A DNA stretch of 64,000 nt from DATKRB01 sp963794215 (GTDB lineage: Bacteria; Actinomycetota; Acidimicrobiia; Acidimicrobiales; RAAP-2), in assembly GCA_963794215.1 (NCBI GenBank), contig CAWCCQ010000002.1, positions 1 to 64,000 on the forward strand, written 5' to 3'. Positions 17,476 through 26,148 of the stretch are shown piece after piece. The notes below the pieces were generated by a model, which had not been told where the DNA came from, searched no databases, and saw only the letters and a program-made list of their open reading frames with translations. The translations under genes and the position numbers were made by a program. Each line of letters starts with the position of its first letter. The first letter of the stretch is position 1.

Positions 17476-17934
17476 TCACAGTGCGTCGAGGAAGCGGATC
17501 ATTGTCTGCATCACCCGCAGCGCTGCCCCGAGTTCCTCATCGGACAGCTGTCCAAGGCTTTCTTCCCATTGGGCATGCCAGCGGGCTCGCTCGTCATCGA
17601 CGATTGCTCGCCCCTTTTGGGTGAGCGAGACCATGCGCACCCGCCGGTCTTGATCGCTGTGTCGTCGTTCGACGATGCCGCTCGATTCGAGTTGGTCCAG
17701 CATGGCGGTGACGCTGGCCGGGTTGAGGTCGGCGCTCTTGGCCAGGTCCCCAGCAGTCACCTCCTCGGACTTTGCGAGGGCGACCAGAGCCCGCAACTGC
17801 GAGTGCGTCAGGTCGCGGCCCTGGTGTTGTTCGCGCCCGCGCAATCGGCGTTCTGCGCCGAAGAGCTCTCCCATTGCCAGGCGGACCTGTTCGAGTGCCG
17901 TCTGGCGACCTGTCGCCGCCGCAACCGTCGTCAT
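17476..17934 (-). CDS. MarR-family transcriptional regulator
   Basis: A 152-residue winged-helix regulator: LTHSQLRALVALAKSEEVTAG leads into the recognition region LAKSADLNPASVTAMLDQLES and the wing VERRHSDQDRRVRMVSLT, with a Gln/Arg pattern typical of MarR proteins that sense phenolic compounds or drugs. Its start overlaps the end of the upstream MFS exporter gene by 4 bp, so both are made from one message. Regulation of the exporter by this repressor is the natural inference. The operon's promoter should be upstream of 19421. Confidence 0.92.
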   Translation of the reverse strand: MTTVAAATGRQTALEQVRLAMGELFGAERRLRGREQHQGRDLTHSQLRALVALAKSEEVTAGDLAKSADLNPASVTAMLDQLESSGIVERRHSDQDRRVRMVSLTQKGRAIVDDERARWHAQWEESLGQLSDEELGAALRVMQTMIRFLDAL

Positions 17935-19421
17935 GCGAGCGCCTCGATGACTACTTCCTCGCTCGGCTCGGATTCGATCCCCTCGGCACGAGTACGACGC
18001 TCGATTCGCCAGAGGAAGACCGCGGGAATGAGGGCCACGACCGACATGGCGATCACCCAGGCGTATGTCTGGCCGAAAGCCGCAGCGGTCGCAGCGGGGG
18101 TGGCGTGCGGGCCGAGGTGGTCGAGCTTGTCCTGGAGTATGACGGCGATGATCGCGGTTCCCAAGGAGCCCCCGACGCGTTGGACGACGTTGATCTGCGG
18201 GCTGGCGTCGTTGATCTGATCGTGGTTGAGCACCGAGAAGGCTGCGGTCATGGCCGGCATCATCGCCAGCCCTACCCCGATGCCCCGCACGATCATGGCT
18301 ATCCCGATAAGGGCAAACGGCGTCGTCGAGCCGACGAAAAGAAACGGGACCGTGGCGAGCACCAGGATCAGCCCACCAATCAGTGACGTCAAGCCGGCCC
18401 CGAGCCGGCGCGTCGCCACTGCCGAACGGTTCATACCAATGGCCGAGCCAATTCCCTGGGGGATCAGCAGCAGCCCGGTGTGGATGGCGTCCTGGCCTCG
18501 GGCCACCTGAAAGTACAGCGGGAGCAGGATCAGCGAGGCGAACATCGCTCCCCCGAGACAGAACATCACCACGCTGGCCGAGCTGAAGGCCCGGAGCCGG
18601 TAGAGCCGAAGATCGAGCAAGGGATAATCGATCCGCCGCGCCCGCAGGACGAAGGCGCCGATGAGCACGACACCGAGCAGCACGGGGACAACGACCGAGC
18701 GAGAGGTGAAACTGCCGGCGGTAGCGCTCTCTGAGAGCCCGTAGATGATCCCGACCGTCCCTCCGCCGGCAAGGAGCAATCCGGGCCAGTCCAGTCGACC
18801 TGCCGCTCCCGGCTCAGGCCGGTCGCGCGGGAGCAGTCGCGATGCGACCAGGGCAGTCGCGATCCCGATCGGGACGTTGACCACGAAGATCGCGTGCCAA
18901 CCCACAGTCTGTAGTAGCAGGCCGCCGAACGTGGGACCGAAGACCGGCGCCAGCACGATCGGCACCCCGATGGCACTCATGACCTTGGGTAGGTTCTCCC
19001 GACCGGCCGCCTGGACCAGGATGGTGAGCCCTGTAGGGACGAGCATGCCGCCACCGATGCCCTGCAACACCCGAAAGGCAATGAGCTCGGGTGCCGAGGT
19101 CGCCAGTGCGCAGAGCCCCGAGCCGACTGTGAACACGGCGAGAGCGGGCAGGTAGACGCGGAACGCCCCGTAGCGACGGATCGCCCAAGCCGAGAGTGGA
19201 ATGACGGCGGCGAGCGCCAACAGGTACGCCGAGACCACCCATTGGATGGTGTTGATGGGCGCGTGCAGGTCCCGAGACAGGCTGTCGAGGGCGACGTTGA
19301 CAATGGTCGTGTCAAGGACGGACATGATCGAGCCGAGCACGATGACGATGGCGATCCGTTTGACGTGAGGATCGATGCGGCCGGCGGACACCTTGCTCGG
19401 GGATTGCGTGGTCTGCGTCAA
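17931..19421 (-). CDS. MFS drug exporter, DHA2 (EmrB/QacA) family
   Basis: A 496-residue transporter with 14 predicted membrane helices. DHA2 features are present: motif D1-like SIMSVLDTTIVNVALDSL in helix 1 with the conserved Asp, motif A-like AWAIRRYGAFR, motif C-like IGVPIVLAPVFGPTFGG, and HAIFVVNVPIGI. Such proteins expel hydrophobic or cationic drugs by proton antiport. It is co-transcribed with the MarR-type gene after it. An AT-rich stretch around 19447-19463 just upstream (TTCGAATATTTAGAG) is the likely promoter/operator region. Confidence 0.92.
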   Translation of the reverse strand: MTQTTQSPSKVSAGRIDPHVKRIAIVIVLGSIMSVLDTTIVNVALDSLSRDLHAPINTIQWVVSAYLLALAAVIPLSAWAIRRYGAFRVYLPALAVFTVGSGLCALATSAPELIAFRVLQGIGGGMLVPTGLTILVQAAGRENLPKVMSAIGVPIVLAPVFGPTFGGLLLQTVGWHAIFVVNVPIGIATALVASRLLPRDRPEPGAAGRLDWPGLLLAGGGTVGIIYGLSESATAGSFTSRSVVVPVLLGVVLIGAFVLRARRIDYPLLDLRLYRLRAFSSASVVMFCLGGAMFASLILLPLYFQVARGQDAIHTGLLLIPQGIGSAIGMNRSAVATRRLGAGLTSLIGGLILVLATVPFLFVGSTTPFALIGIAMIVRGIGVGLAMMPAMTAAFSVLNHDQINDASPQINVVQRVGGSLGTAIIAVILQDKLDHLGPHATPAATAAAFGQTYAWVIAMSVVALIPAVFLWRIERRTRAEGIESEPSEEVVIEALA

Positions 19422-19912
19422 GTTCGAGCCGTCCTAACCTAAGCCGTTCGAATATTTAGAGATGAAACTAGTTGCCAAAGGATTGGCTGTCAAAGCGCCG
19501 AGTTCGGACCGGGACCGAGCCGCTCACCAGCGACCCGTCCGACCGCCGGAGGCTCGGTCAATGGAAACGATCGCTTCGGCCAGGGTTGTGCGCGCCGGGC
19601 AGCACGTGCCGTCACAAACGCCTCCGCTTGGCCGCTCGGATCGTTCACAACGGACGCTGCCTGCTGCCCCGTGCTTCGCGGACGCCTGCATCGAAGCGCT
19701 GAGCCGCATCCGGGGCTCACCGCATGGGCTGAGCGCGCCGCGACCGCTTCCTGTCCAACCCCGCGCAAGAAAGCCCTGGGCGATCCCGTGCCCTAGAGGG
19801 GTTCCCCCTGGGGACTCTCGCATCATTCGCTCATTCAGGGCCGAGAACGTCCAACAGCGGGCGACCCGCCTCACTCTGGAATATCAGGGTTAGATGGAGA
19901 TGTCACTTCGGA
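19422..19912. other. Intergenic region upstream of the MFS-MarR operon
   Basis: The part next to the exporter start is locally AT-rich (19447-19463) and suits a promoter with MarR control. Beyond about 19480 the sequence has frames on both strands without family similarity. I see no further gene. Confidence 0.4.
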
Positions 19913-20713
19913 TCACGAAATGCGCGCCACCGCGACCGACGTCGCCAACAGCACAATCGACCACGAGAGCGCTCGCAGCGCATTCTCGAGGGGAGCGAGG
20001 AGCAACCGACGATTCACTAGCAGGCGGTCGTTCTCGTCGAGAGTCACAGATCCCTCCACGACGCTGGCGCGCCGGCGCAGTAGGCGAGCCGGCGTGCTCA
20101 GCGTTCGTTGGGCCACCGAAAGGCCACAGCACGCCGATGCTGCCAGGACAGGCGCGAGCCCAAGGGTTCCCGTTTGGGCCACGTAGGCGGTCAAGACTGG
20201 GAACGCACCCCATCCGAGCGCAAACACCACGTCAGTGTGAAGACGGCCGCCGAATAACTCGACGTTGTAGGCCACGACCAGCAGGGGTCCCACCACAAGG
20301 AAGGGAACAAGTGTCCACCCGACCTGGGCAATCCCGACAATGCCCAAGGTGAGTGCGCCGAGTAGCCCGACGGCCGCTGCGCCGACGAGCGCAGGGGTGG
20401 GAATCGTCGTTCGCAGTGGTCGACCGTGCAACTCGTCGAGGGCGTGTGCCGCGACGCCGACGGCGAGGAAAAAGGCTCCGAGGGTGTAGACGAGCCGGCT
20501 CACTCTCACTTCGGGCGCGAGCGACGCGCCGATCACCACATAGGCCAGGTGCCACGCCGTATAAGGAGGATGGAGCAATGTCCACCAGTCCCGCCAACCG
20601 CCGGGGCGGCGAGCGTAGTAGGCCGGCAGCACCTCGTCGCCGAGGCCCCGAGCTCGAGGAGGATCGGATTGCGCGCCACTCGAGCACCCGTCGTCGCGCT
20701 GGTCGTCACTCAC
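19913..20713 (-). CDS. UbiA-like integral membrane protein (possible prenyltransferase)
   Basis: A 266-residue protein with about seven predicted membrane helices from residue 45 on. PPYTAWHLAYVVIGASLAP and AAHALDELHGRPLRT lie where UbiA-family prenyltransferases carry their first Asp-rich motif; here the acidic pair is DELHGRP instead of NDxxD. The second Asp-rich motif is less clear (SVTLDENDR near the C-terminus). Membership of the UbiA superfamily is therefore a structural guess. Its start overlaps the end of a UbiE-like methyltransferase by 8 bp. Together with the divergent geranylgeranyl-reductase-like gene this suggests work on an isoprenoid quinone or other prenyl lipid. Confidence 0.6.
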   Translation of the reverse strand: MSDDQRDDGCSSGAQSDPPRARGLGDEVLPAYYARRPGGWRDWWTLLHPPYTAWHLAYVVIGASLAPEVRVSRLVYTLGAFFLAVGVAAHALDELHGRPLRTTIPTPALVGAAAVGLLGALTLGIVGIAQVGWTLVPFLVVGPLLVVAYNVELFGGRLHTDVVFALGWGAFPVLTAYVAQTGTLGLAPVLAASACCGLSVAQRTLSTPARLLRRRASVVEGSVTLDENDRLLVNRRLLLAPLENALRALSWSIVLLATSVAVARIS

Positions 20714-21440
20714 CCGAGCGAGTCCCCCACATGACGAGACCGCCCCCGAGGCTCATCACCCGGACCCCCACCCCCTCGATTCCGGCTCGCCGCCACGCAT
20801 CGATGGTCCACCCAACTGGGTAGCGGCGATAGTGCTCCGAAATGTTGGGGCCGAGGAAGCGCCCGACCTCGAACCAGGCACGGCCACCCATGAGCCACCC
20901 CCCGAGGGGGAGCATGAGCCGGGTGTACCCCCACCACCAGAAGCGCCAGAACGAGCTCTGGGGCACCAGAAACTCGAGGCTGGCCACGGTACCGCCAGAT
21001 CTCACCACTCGAGCCAGCTCGATCAGGGTGGAGGCGGGATCGTTCACATACCGCAGCAAATAGGTGAAGGTCAGCGCGTCGAATGTCCCGTCAGGGAAGG
21101 GCAACTCCTGGCCACGAGCGATGACGAGGCCAATACGATCGTCCATCTTGGCTGCTCGGACATTGCGCTGACCTTGGCGCAACATCTGCTCGGTCAGATC
21201 GACGCCGATCACTTGGGCAGCGGTCCGTCTTGCCAGTTGCAAGGTGACTCCAGCAGGCCCGCAGGCTACGTCGAGCACCCGTGCTGGTCTTGACCAGACG
21301 GTGCGGTCGATCATGGCTCTACGCCATCGGCGATCCTGCCCGAGCGAGAGGAGAGCGGCCAGCCGGTCATAGCGGTCCGGAAGGGGCGTGAACAGCTGTT
21401 GGGCGAACTGATCGCGGGCGTCAGTGTCTGAGGTCGTCAC
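20706..21440 (-). CDS. UbiE/MenG-like class I methyltransferase
   Basis: A 244-residue SAM-dependent methyltransferase. Motif I is VLDVACGPAGVTLQLA, motif II VIGVDLTEQML, motif IV-like region LPFPDGTFDALTFTYLLRYV, and VRSGGTVASLEF is motif V, the pattern seen in UbiE/MenG quinone methyltransferases. An amphipathic, Trp-rich stretch (FWRFWWWGYTRLMLP) suggests association with the membrane where the lipid substrate sits. It is first in a two-gene operon with the UbiA-like gene and divergent from the flavoprotein gene. C-methylation of a demethylmenaquinone-like substrate is likely but unproven. Confidence 0.85.
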   Translation of the reverse strand: MTTSDTDARDQFAQQLFTPLPDRYDRLAALLSLGQDRRWRRAMIDRTVWSRPARVLDVACGPAGVTLQLARRTAAQVIGVDLTEQMLRQGQRNVRAAKMDDRIGLVIARGQELPFPDGTFDALTFTYLLRYVNDPASTLIELARVVRSGGTVASLEFLVPQSSFWRFWWWGYTRLMLPLGGWLMGGRAWFEVGRFLGPNISEHYRRYPVGWTIDAWRRAGIEGVGVRVMSLGGGLVMWGTRSGE

Positions 21441-21495
21441 GCTTTCTCCTCGATGCGATGATCTCAGGGTACGCCGTGCCGTCTATTGGGGGAGT

Positions 21496-22770
21496 GTGAC
21501 CACAAAGCGCTTCGACGTTCTGGTGGTGGGCGCCGGACCGGCCGGCAGCATCGCCGCGCTCGAGGTGGCGCGAGGTGGCGCGCGTGTCGCGCTGCTCGAC
21601 AAGGCCACCTTTCCCCGAGACAAGGCCTGCGGCGACCTGGTCGGTCCGCGCGGGCTCCGGCTGCTCGAAGAGGCAGGCATCGAGCTACCCGCCAGCATCG
21701 ACGTCGGCGACATGATCGTGGTCGGGCCCACCGGACGCCGGGTTCGTCTCCCGGCTCGACCCGGCGAGACGTATCCCGGCCACGGGACGGTCGTGCCTCG
21801 AACGGTCTTCGACGCCCTTCTCCGGACCTCGGCGATCAGTGCCGGAGCCGAGCCGTTCGACGGGCGGGCCGACGCCCCACTGGAGACTGACGGGAAGCTT
21901 GATGGCTTCAGGTTGGCAACCGGCGAAGAGCTGCGCGCCGACTTCGTCGTCGGAGCCGATGGCGCCACAAGCCATGTCGCCACCACTGCAGGCCTGGTCG
22001 AGCCGGATAAGGTCCTGTGGGGCTTCGCCGCGCGGACCTACCTCCCCGAACCGACCCGCGTGCCGAACATCGTGCTGTGGGAGCGGCAGCGCTGGGATGC
22101 CTTCCCTGGCTATGGCTGGATCTTCCCCGGGTCTAACGGGATGGCCAACGTGGGGCTGGGCATCGCCGTCGGCTCACGGCGGAACCGAGGCTCGGGCGCC
22201 GTGAGGCTCTTCCCGGAGTTTCTCGACCACCTTCGCTCCCAAGGGCTGCTGGGCACTTCGAGCCACGCGCCCGTCCGTCACCTCGGCGGTTGGCTCAAGT
22301 TGGGCATCGTCGGAACCACCCCTGCCAGGGGCCGGGTGATGCTGGTCGGCGACGCCGCTGGCCTAGTGAATCCCATGCAGGGCGAAGGCATCTCCCAAGC
22401 CATGTCGAGCGGCAGAGACGCGGCACTCGCCATGCTCCGCTCGCCCGGCCACGCTGCAAGCACATACGGTGCGTCGCTCGCGGCGGCTCACCTGCCGTAC
22501 CACCAGATCACGGCGAGCGCCCACTCGGCACTGGTGGGGCGTCCCCGCCTTGTGAGCGCCGTGGGCCGCCTCGTGACGGCCCCGCTCCTTGGGGCTGCCA
22601 TCTCGGGCGGATGGGCCCTCTTTTGGAACGAGTTGCTCGACGGGGCGCCGCCCAGCCACGCTCGAACGCTCGCCAGAACCTCGACACGCCTGGGACAAGC
22701 GCTGACCGCCACCAGCGATGTTGCCCGCTGGTTCCCCGCCAATCTCCCCGGTCACGTGGTCTACACCTAG
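21496..22770 (+). CDS. Geranylgeranyl-reductase-like FAD-dependent oxidoreductase
   Basis: A 424-residue flavoprotein with the dinucleotide-binding motif VVGAGPAGSIAALEVAR, the family marker DKACGDLVGPRG (in GGR proteins the PxYxxCGG-like loop follows), ADFVVGADGATS and the second FAD motif VMLVGDAAGLVNPMQGEGIS. These fit the geranylgeranyl reductase group that saturates prenyl chains, including MenJ-type menaquinone reductases. The start is uncertain: GTG 21496 fits the domain start but its ribosome site is too close, so the message may be leaderless; a longer frame begins at 21424. It is divergent from the UbiE-like gene, and a shared pathway is likely. Confidence 0.88.
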   Translation: MTTKRFDVLVVGAGPAGSIAALEVARGGARVALLDKATFPRDKACGDLVGPRGLRLLEEAGIELPASIDVGDMIVVGPTGRRVRLPARPGETYPGHGTVVPRTVFDALLRTSAISAGAEPFDGRADAPLETDGKLDGFRLATGEELRADFVVGADGATSHVATTAGLVEPDKVLWGFAARTYLPEPTRVPNIVLWERQRWDAFPGYGWIFPGSNGMANVGLGIAVGSRRNRGSGAVRLFPEFLDHLRSQGLLGTSSHAPVRHLGGWLKLGIVGTTPARGRVMLVGDAAGLVNPMQGEGISQAMSSGRDAALAMLRSPGHAASTYGASLAAAHLPYHQITASAHSALVGRPRLVSAVGRLVTAPLLGAAISGGWALFWNELLDGAPPSHARTLARTSTRLGQALTATSDVARWFPANLPGHVVYT

Positions 22771-23397
22771 ACGAGGTCGCTGCACTTCCAGCCGGCAGGC
22801 CCACGGCCGGGGAAGCGGGCCCGCGCGGTCTTCCACATACGGACCTGGTCGACCCGCCAACCTTGCCCACAGGCGAGCGCATGATCACCTGGCACGAGCT
22901 ACCCCATACCGGTACTCGACTCCGCTTCACTTCCGATCCCCAGAAGCAGTCCCCTTCCGGGACGCAATCGCCGTTGTGAACGCCATCCCCGGCAATGTGA
23001 ACGATGGCGCAGATGCTGCCGAAAGCCCTTTGGGCACCCCGCATCGCCAACCAGCTCACGGTGAGCCCTCTTCGGTCAACGACAGAATGACGAAAGCTCC
23101 ATCCCGACTGGCGGATGCCTATCGAAACGAAGTGGGGTGGTCGATGTCGATCGCCTGACCACCGTGACCGGCGTGGGGGCGGCCGACAACGTGGCCGGCC
23201 TTCTGCCCCAGAGGATCAGCTCGGCCGGCGCTGGTCAGATCGCCATCAACGCCGACCTTGCGTCCCAGCCTGGCGTTCGCGGCACGGCTCGTCTCGAATC
23301 CGAGGGCGTATTGGTCGGAGAACGTTGGCCCAGCTAGGGCGTATTACAGAATTACATGAGCCTTCGTAAAGCCAAGTGGGGTTCGCGGTCTTCACAC
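22771..23397. other. Intergenic region, one weak small frame
   Basis: About 630 bp. A plus-strand frame at 23137-23337 (66 residues, with GVGAADNVAGLLPQR and IAINADLASQPGVRG) has plausible amino-acid composition but no recognised family and no good ribosome site. The rest shows nothing I can support. Confidence 0.35.
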
Positions 23398-23982
23398 CTA
23401 GCGAAGCGCTTCCCAGCCGGCGAACCCAGCCAGGACGACGAGGATCACCGCCGTGACGATCCGCAAGGTCCTGATGTTGATGAACCGAAGGAGGCCCTGT
23501 CCGCCGATGACGGCGATGGCCGCCACCGACCACAGGGCGAGCACCGAGCCGACGCCCACCGACAGCGGCGAATGATAGTGGGCGGCCAGGTTGGCGGTGA
23601 GGATTTGGGTCAGGTCTCCCCACTCCGCCAAGAAGATCACGATGAACGCCGTGGTGACGACTCGTCGCCCCGAATTCGCTTCGCGCTGGATGAGGGACGC
23701 TTCCTCTTCGGCCTTGCGGGCTTCACGGATCGCCAACACTGCGCCCACGAGGAACATCAGTGCCACTATTGCGTCGAGTGCCCGGTGGGGCAGCAGGTGG
23801 AAGAGGGCGACGCCAATGGTCGTGGCAATGACGACGTGGACGACGAATGCCCCGGCTGCGCCAAACCAGACGAAGAGGGGTCTGCCGCGAGTCGACATGA
23901 CGAGCGAGGCGAACATGGTCTTATCGGGCAACTCCCCGATGAAGATGATCGGGAAGACAGCGACGATGATGGCGAAGTTCAC
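23398..23982 (-). CDS. GDT1/UPF0016-family cation transporter
   Basis: A protein of about 194 residues with six predicted membrane helices in two halves. Each half carries the family signature E-x-G-D-(K/R)-(T/S)-like motif: GELPDKTMFASL near the N-terminus (with Pro in place of Gly) and AEWGDLTQILTANL in the second half. Family members (MneA in bacteria, Gdt1/TMEM165 in eukaryotes) move Mn2+ or Ca2+ out of the cytoplasm, so manganese export is the best guess. I prefer the GTG at 23982, 5-6 bases after an AAAGG site; longer frames reach 24066 but add sequence without family similarity. Confidence 0.85.
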   Translation of the reverse strand: MNFAIIVAVFPIIFIGELPDKTMFASLVMSTRGRPLFVWFGAAGAFVVHVVIATTIGVALFHLLPHRALDAIVALMFLVGAVLAIREARKAEEEASLIQREANSGRRVVTTAFIVIFLAEWGDLTQILTANLAAHYHSPLSVGVGSVLALWSVAAIAVIGGQGLLRFINIRTLRIVTAVILVVLAGFAGWEALR

Positions 23983-24085
23983 TGGGACCTTTCCCGCCGG
24001 AGCGAAGGGACCTCCTTCGTCCCGGCCATACGACATGGCTAGAACGAAGGTCTCGCCCACCTGCATGCAGGTCCGATGACCGGGC
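23983..24085 (-). promoter_or_regulatory. GDT1 leader with hairpin; weak candidate for a yybP-ykoY Mn riboswitch
   Basis: On the minus strand the leader contains GGGCGAGACCTTCG (24045-24058), like the conserved 3' element (GAGACCUU) of yybP-ykoY manganese riboswitches, which often precede GDT1-type genes. The same bases can pair with ACGAAGG nearer the start (24014-24020 with 24044-24050, 7 bp), which could be a switching hairpin. The conserved 5' element (GGGGAGUAG-like) is not found upstream. The assignment is therefore tentative. Confidence 0.25.
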
Positions 24086-24187
24086 TCCGAGGAGCCAGCA
24101 TTGTGCGAAAGTCAGGGATTGTTCGAATGCCACGGATTGTGCGCATTGAATCAAGTCAATCATTCCCAAAGGAGTTACACCGCAATG

Positions 24188-24898
24188 TCAGAAGGCGTCG
24201 CCTCCGGCACTGGGAGCCGTCGTCGTAGTTGTCGGGGCTATGGTCGTCGTCGTCGGAACTGTGGGCGTCGTTGTCGCAACCGGGGTCGGAGCCGTGGCCG
24301 GCGGCCCGGCGGGTGTCGTCGTAGCTGGCAGTGATGCCGCAGGTGCTCGTGACGTACCCGCGGTCGGCGGAGTTGTGGGGATCGCCGACGGACCGGAGAC
24401 GGCAGGAGCGGAGGTCCCTGTTGCCGCTGCCGTCACGAAGACGGACCACGTTCCCCACTTATCCTTCACGCCATTGCCCTCGACCTGCCCCGCAGCCTTG
24501 TCGCCAGAGAACCGGTAGAGCGCCTTACCGGCGTAGGTCACTTGCAGGACGCCGCCGGCCCGCCGAAGGGTCCCAAGCTTTGCGGCACTCACGCCTGGCC
24601 CCGCTGTCGCCTTCGTCACACCTTTTGGCAGCAGCACTTCTGGCCAGTACTTCAGGCACTTGCCGGTACAGTCCCCCTTGCTTGAGGTGTACACCGTTGT
24701 CCCAGTCACTAGAATCGTGCCGAGCTTGGCATTCTCGGCTGTTGAGACGACCACTCGTTTTGCCTTGTTGGTGGAGGCAGCGCCTGCCGCGTTGACGACC
24801 GGGATGCAGGAAATAAGCCCTCCCACCACCAGGGCGGCAGTTGCGCCAGGAAAAAACGCTCGCCTCGACATCTCTCGGTGTCTTTTCGCGTGGTTCAC
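24188..24898 (-). CDS. Secreted Y-x4-D repeat protein (COG4315-like), Thr/Pro-rich tail
   Basis: A 236-residue exported protein. I chose the GTG at 24898 because GAGGAG lies 9 bases upstream; ATG 24871 is also possible. The signal peptide is RRAFFPGATAALVVGGLISC...NAAGAAS, possibly a Tat-like RR. The mature domain has two units of the 'secreted repeat with Y-x4-D motif' (VYTSSKGDCTGKCLKYWP and ALYRFSGDKAAGQ). A C-terminal Thr/Pro/Ala-rich tail of about 80 residues may span the cell wall. The function of the family is unknown; a paralogue lies at 26149 and a membrane-anchored one at 63077. Confidence 0.85.
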   Translation of the reverse strand: MNHAKRHREMSRRAFFPGATAALVVGGLISCIPVVNAAGAASTNKAKRVVVSTAENAKLGTILVTGTTVYTSSKGDCTGKCLKYWPEVLLPKGVTKATAGPGVSAAKLGTLRRAGGVLQVTYAGKALYRFSGDKAAGQVEGNGVKDKWGTWSVFVTAAATGTSAPAVSGPSAIPTTPPTAGTSRAPAASLPATTTPAGPPATAPTPVATTTPTVPTTTTIAPTTTTTAPSAGGDAF

Positions 24899-25171
24899 GC
24901 CGTTCGTCTCCTCATCTCGTCGACACTGGATCTACGGATGGAGCTCGCGAGTGGATCATCAGGATCTTCGAGAAGCCCTTACGAGGCGTCCCGACCACTC
25001 CCTGTGGCGGCGATGGCGGTGGTGCGTTGATCCCTCTTGGTTCCTGGGCCGTATAGCTTATGAGGCGCAGGAGCCCAGACGAGGAGGACGTTTACGACGC
25101 GGTGCTGCAGAGTGGCGCGGCGCTGTCCTGCTGCCAAGGATGGGCGGACCGCTATAGACATCGCGGAATCC

Positions 25172-25235
25172 GAGGCCATCCCGCTCGGAACTGGCCAAGC
25201 TTCGGGAGGAAGGTGCGATCGAGGAAGCCCAATGA
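25172..25235 (+). pseudogene. Remnant of an ECF sigma factor C-terminus
   Basis: The stretch just before the anti-sigma gene reads DIAESEAIPLGT in one frame, as in sigma region 4 (where IAxxEGIPLGTVKSR is usual), and ELAKLREEGAIEEAQ in another, ending at a TGA that overlaps the anti-sigma ATG. The intervening codons (the VKSR part) appear deleted and the frame is broken. Region 2 and the rest of the sigma factor are absent, so the partner sigma factor is lost, or at least not here. Confidence 0.5.
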
Positions 25236-25912
25236 ACGCCTATGGCGAAGGCCCACTGGAATGCCAAGCGGTCCAGGACGAGCTCGCAGAGCTGGCGCTC
25301 GGCACCTTGTCCGGCCGCAGCCGATCGGAAGTGCTGGACCACGTCGAATCCTGCCCGCGGTGCACCGCCTTGCTCGATAGTCTTGCCGTGGCCTCCGAGG
25401 CGCTCTTGCAGCTCGCTCCAGAGGCGGAGCCCACGCTCGGCTTCGAGCTTCGCTTTGCCGAGAGGCTCCGGGCAACATCTCCGGGGCATCGGCCGAGGCG
25501 CGTTCGGCGTGCCACCACGCTGTGGGCTATTGCAGCGGTAATGGTCGCGCTTGCCGTCGGCTTGGGGGCGCTTACAACACTTCGAGCTGCCAACAATCCC
25601 GGTCACTCGGCCGTGCTCAATCTCACCTCGGCCGATCTCACGTCACACGGACACCTACTCGGTGAAGTGATGCTCTCGGCGGGCAGCCCGGCATGGCTGT
25701 TCATGAGCATCGACGACGGCGCCTGGTCGGGCAGGGTTACGTGCGACGTAACGCTTGCCGGGGGCAAGGTCGAGATAATCGGAGTGTTCAGCCTCTCGGG
25801 CGGCTATGGCGCCTGGGGGGCGCCGTTGACGTCGCCCGCAGGCGACGTGCGCTCTGCTCGGCTGGTCGCGCCGAACGGCACCGTTCTGGCGATCGCACGG
25901 CTCTCGGGGTGA
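25232..25912 (+). CDS. Anti-sigma factor with zinc-finger (zf-HC2) domain
   Basis: The ATG at 25232 follows GAGGAAG and yields 226 residues. The N-terminus is a zf-HC2-like anti-sigma domain (LECQAVQDELAELALG, then HVESCPRC with the H-x3-C-x2-C zinc motif). One membrane helix follows (about residues 93-114), and the exported C-terminal part has the fold pattern of anti-sigma-K-like domains (LAGGKVEIIGVFSLSGG). It should hold an ECF sigma factor at the membrane and release it on a stress signal. The matching sigma gene directly upstream survives only as a fragment. A secreted Y-x4-D gene follows 236 bp later. Confidence 0.8.
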   Translation: MNAYGEGPLECQAVQDELAELALGTLSGRSRSEVLDHVESCPRCTALLDSLAVASEALLQLAPEAEPTLGFELRFAERLRATSPGHRPRRVRRATTLWAIAAVMVALAVGLGALTTLRAANNPGHSAVLNLTSADLTSHGHLLGEVMLSAGSPAWLFMSIDDGAWSGRVTCDVTLAGGKVEIIGVFSLSGGYGAWGAPLTSPAGDVRSARLVAPNGTVLAIARLSG

Positions 25913-26148
25913 CAAGAGGCGAGTACCGCCCAGGCCTCGTAGATCGTGAGTGAGCCATTACTGGTGACCGGACACCCTCGGGATCGATGGTGCCCTGCGC
26001 GTCGTCGGCACTGGTCGCAGCCGCGAACTCACCAGATTGCGATAGGCGCATTCACAAAAGAATCATTTCGAAGTGATCTCTTTGCCCAGCTCGTCCGTAG
26101 TCTTTGGTAGCAGGACATGAAGACCGAAAGAGCAAGGAGACGGGCAAC

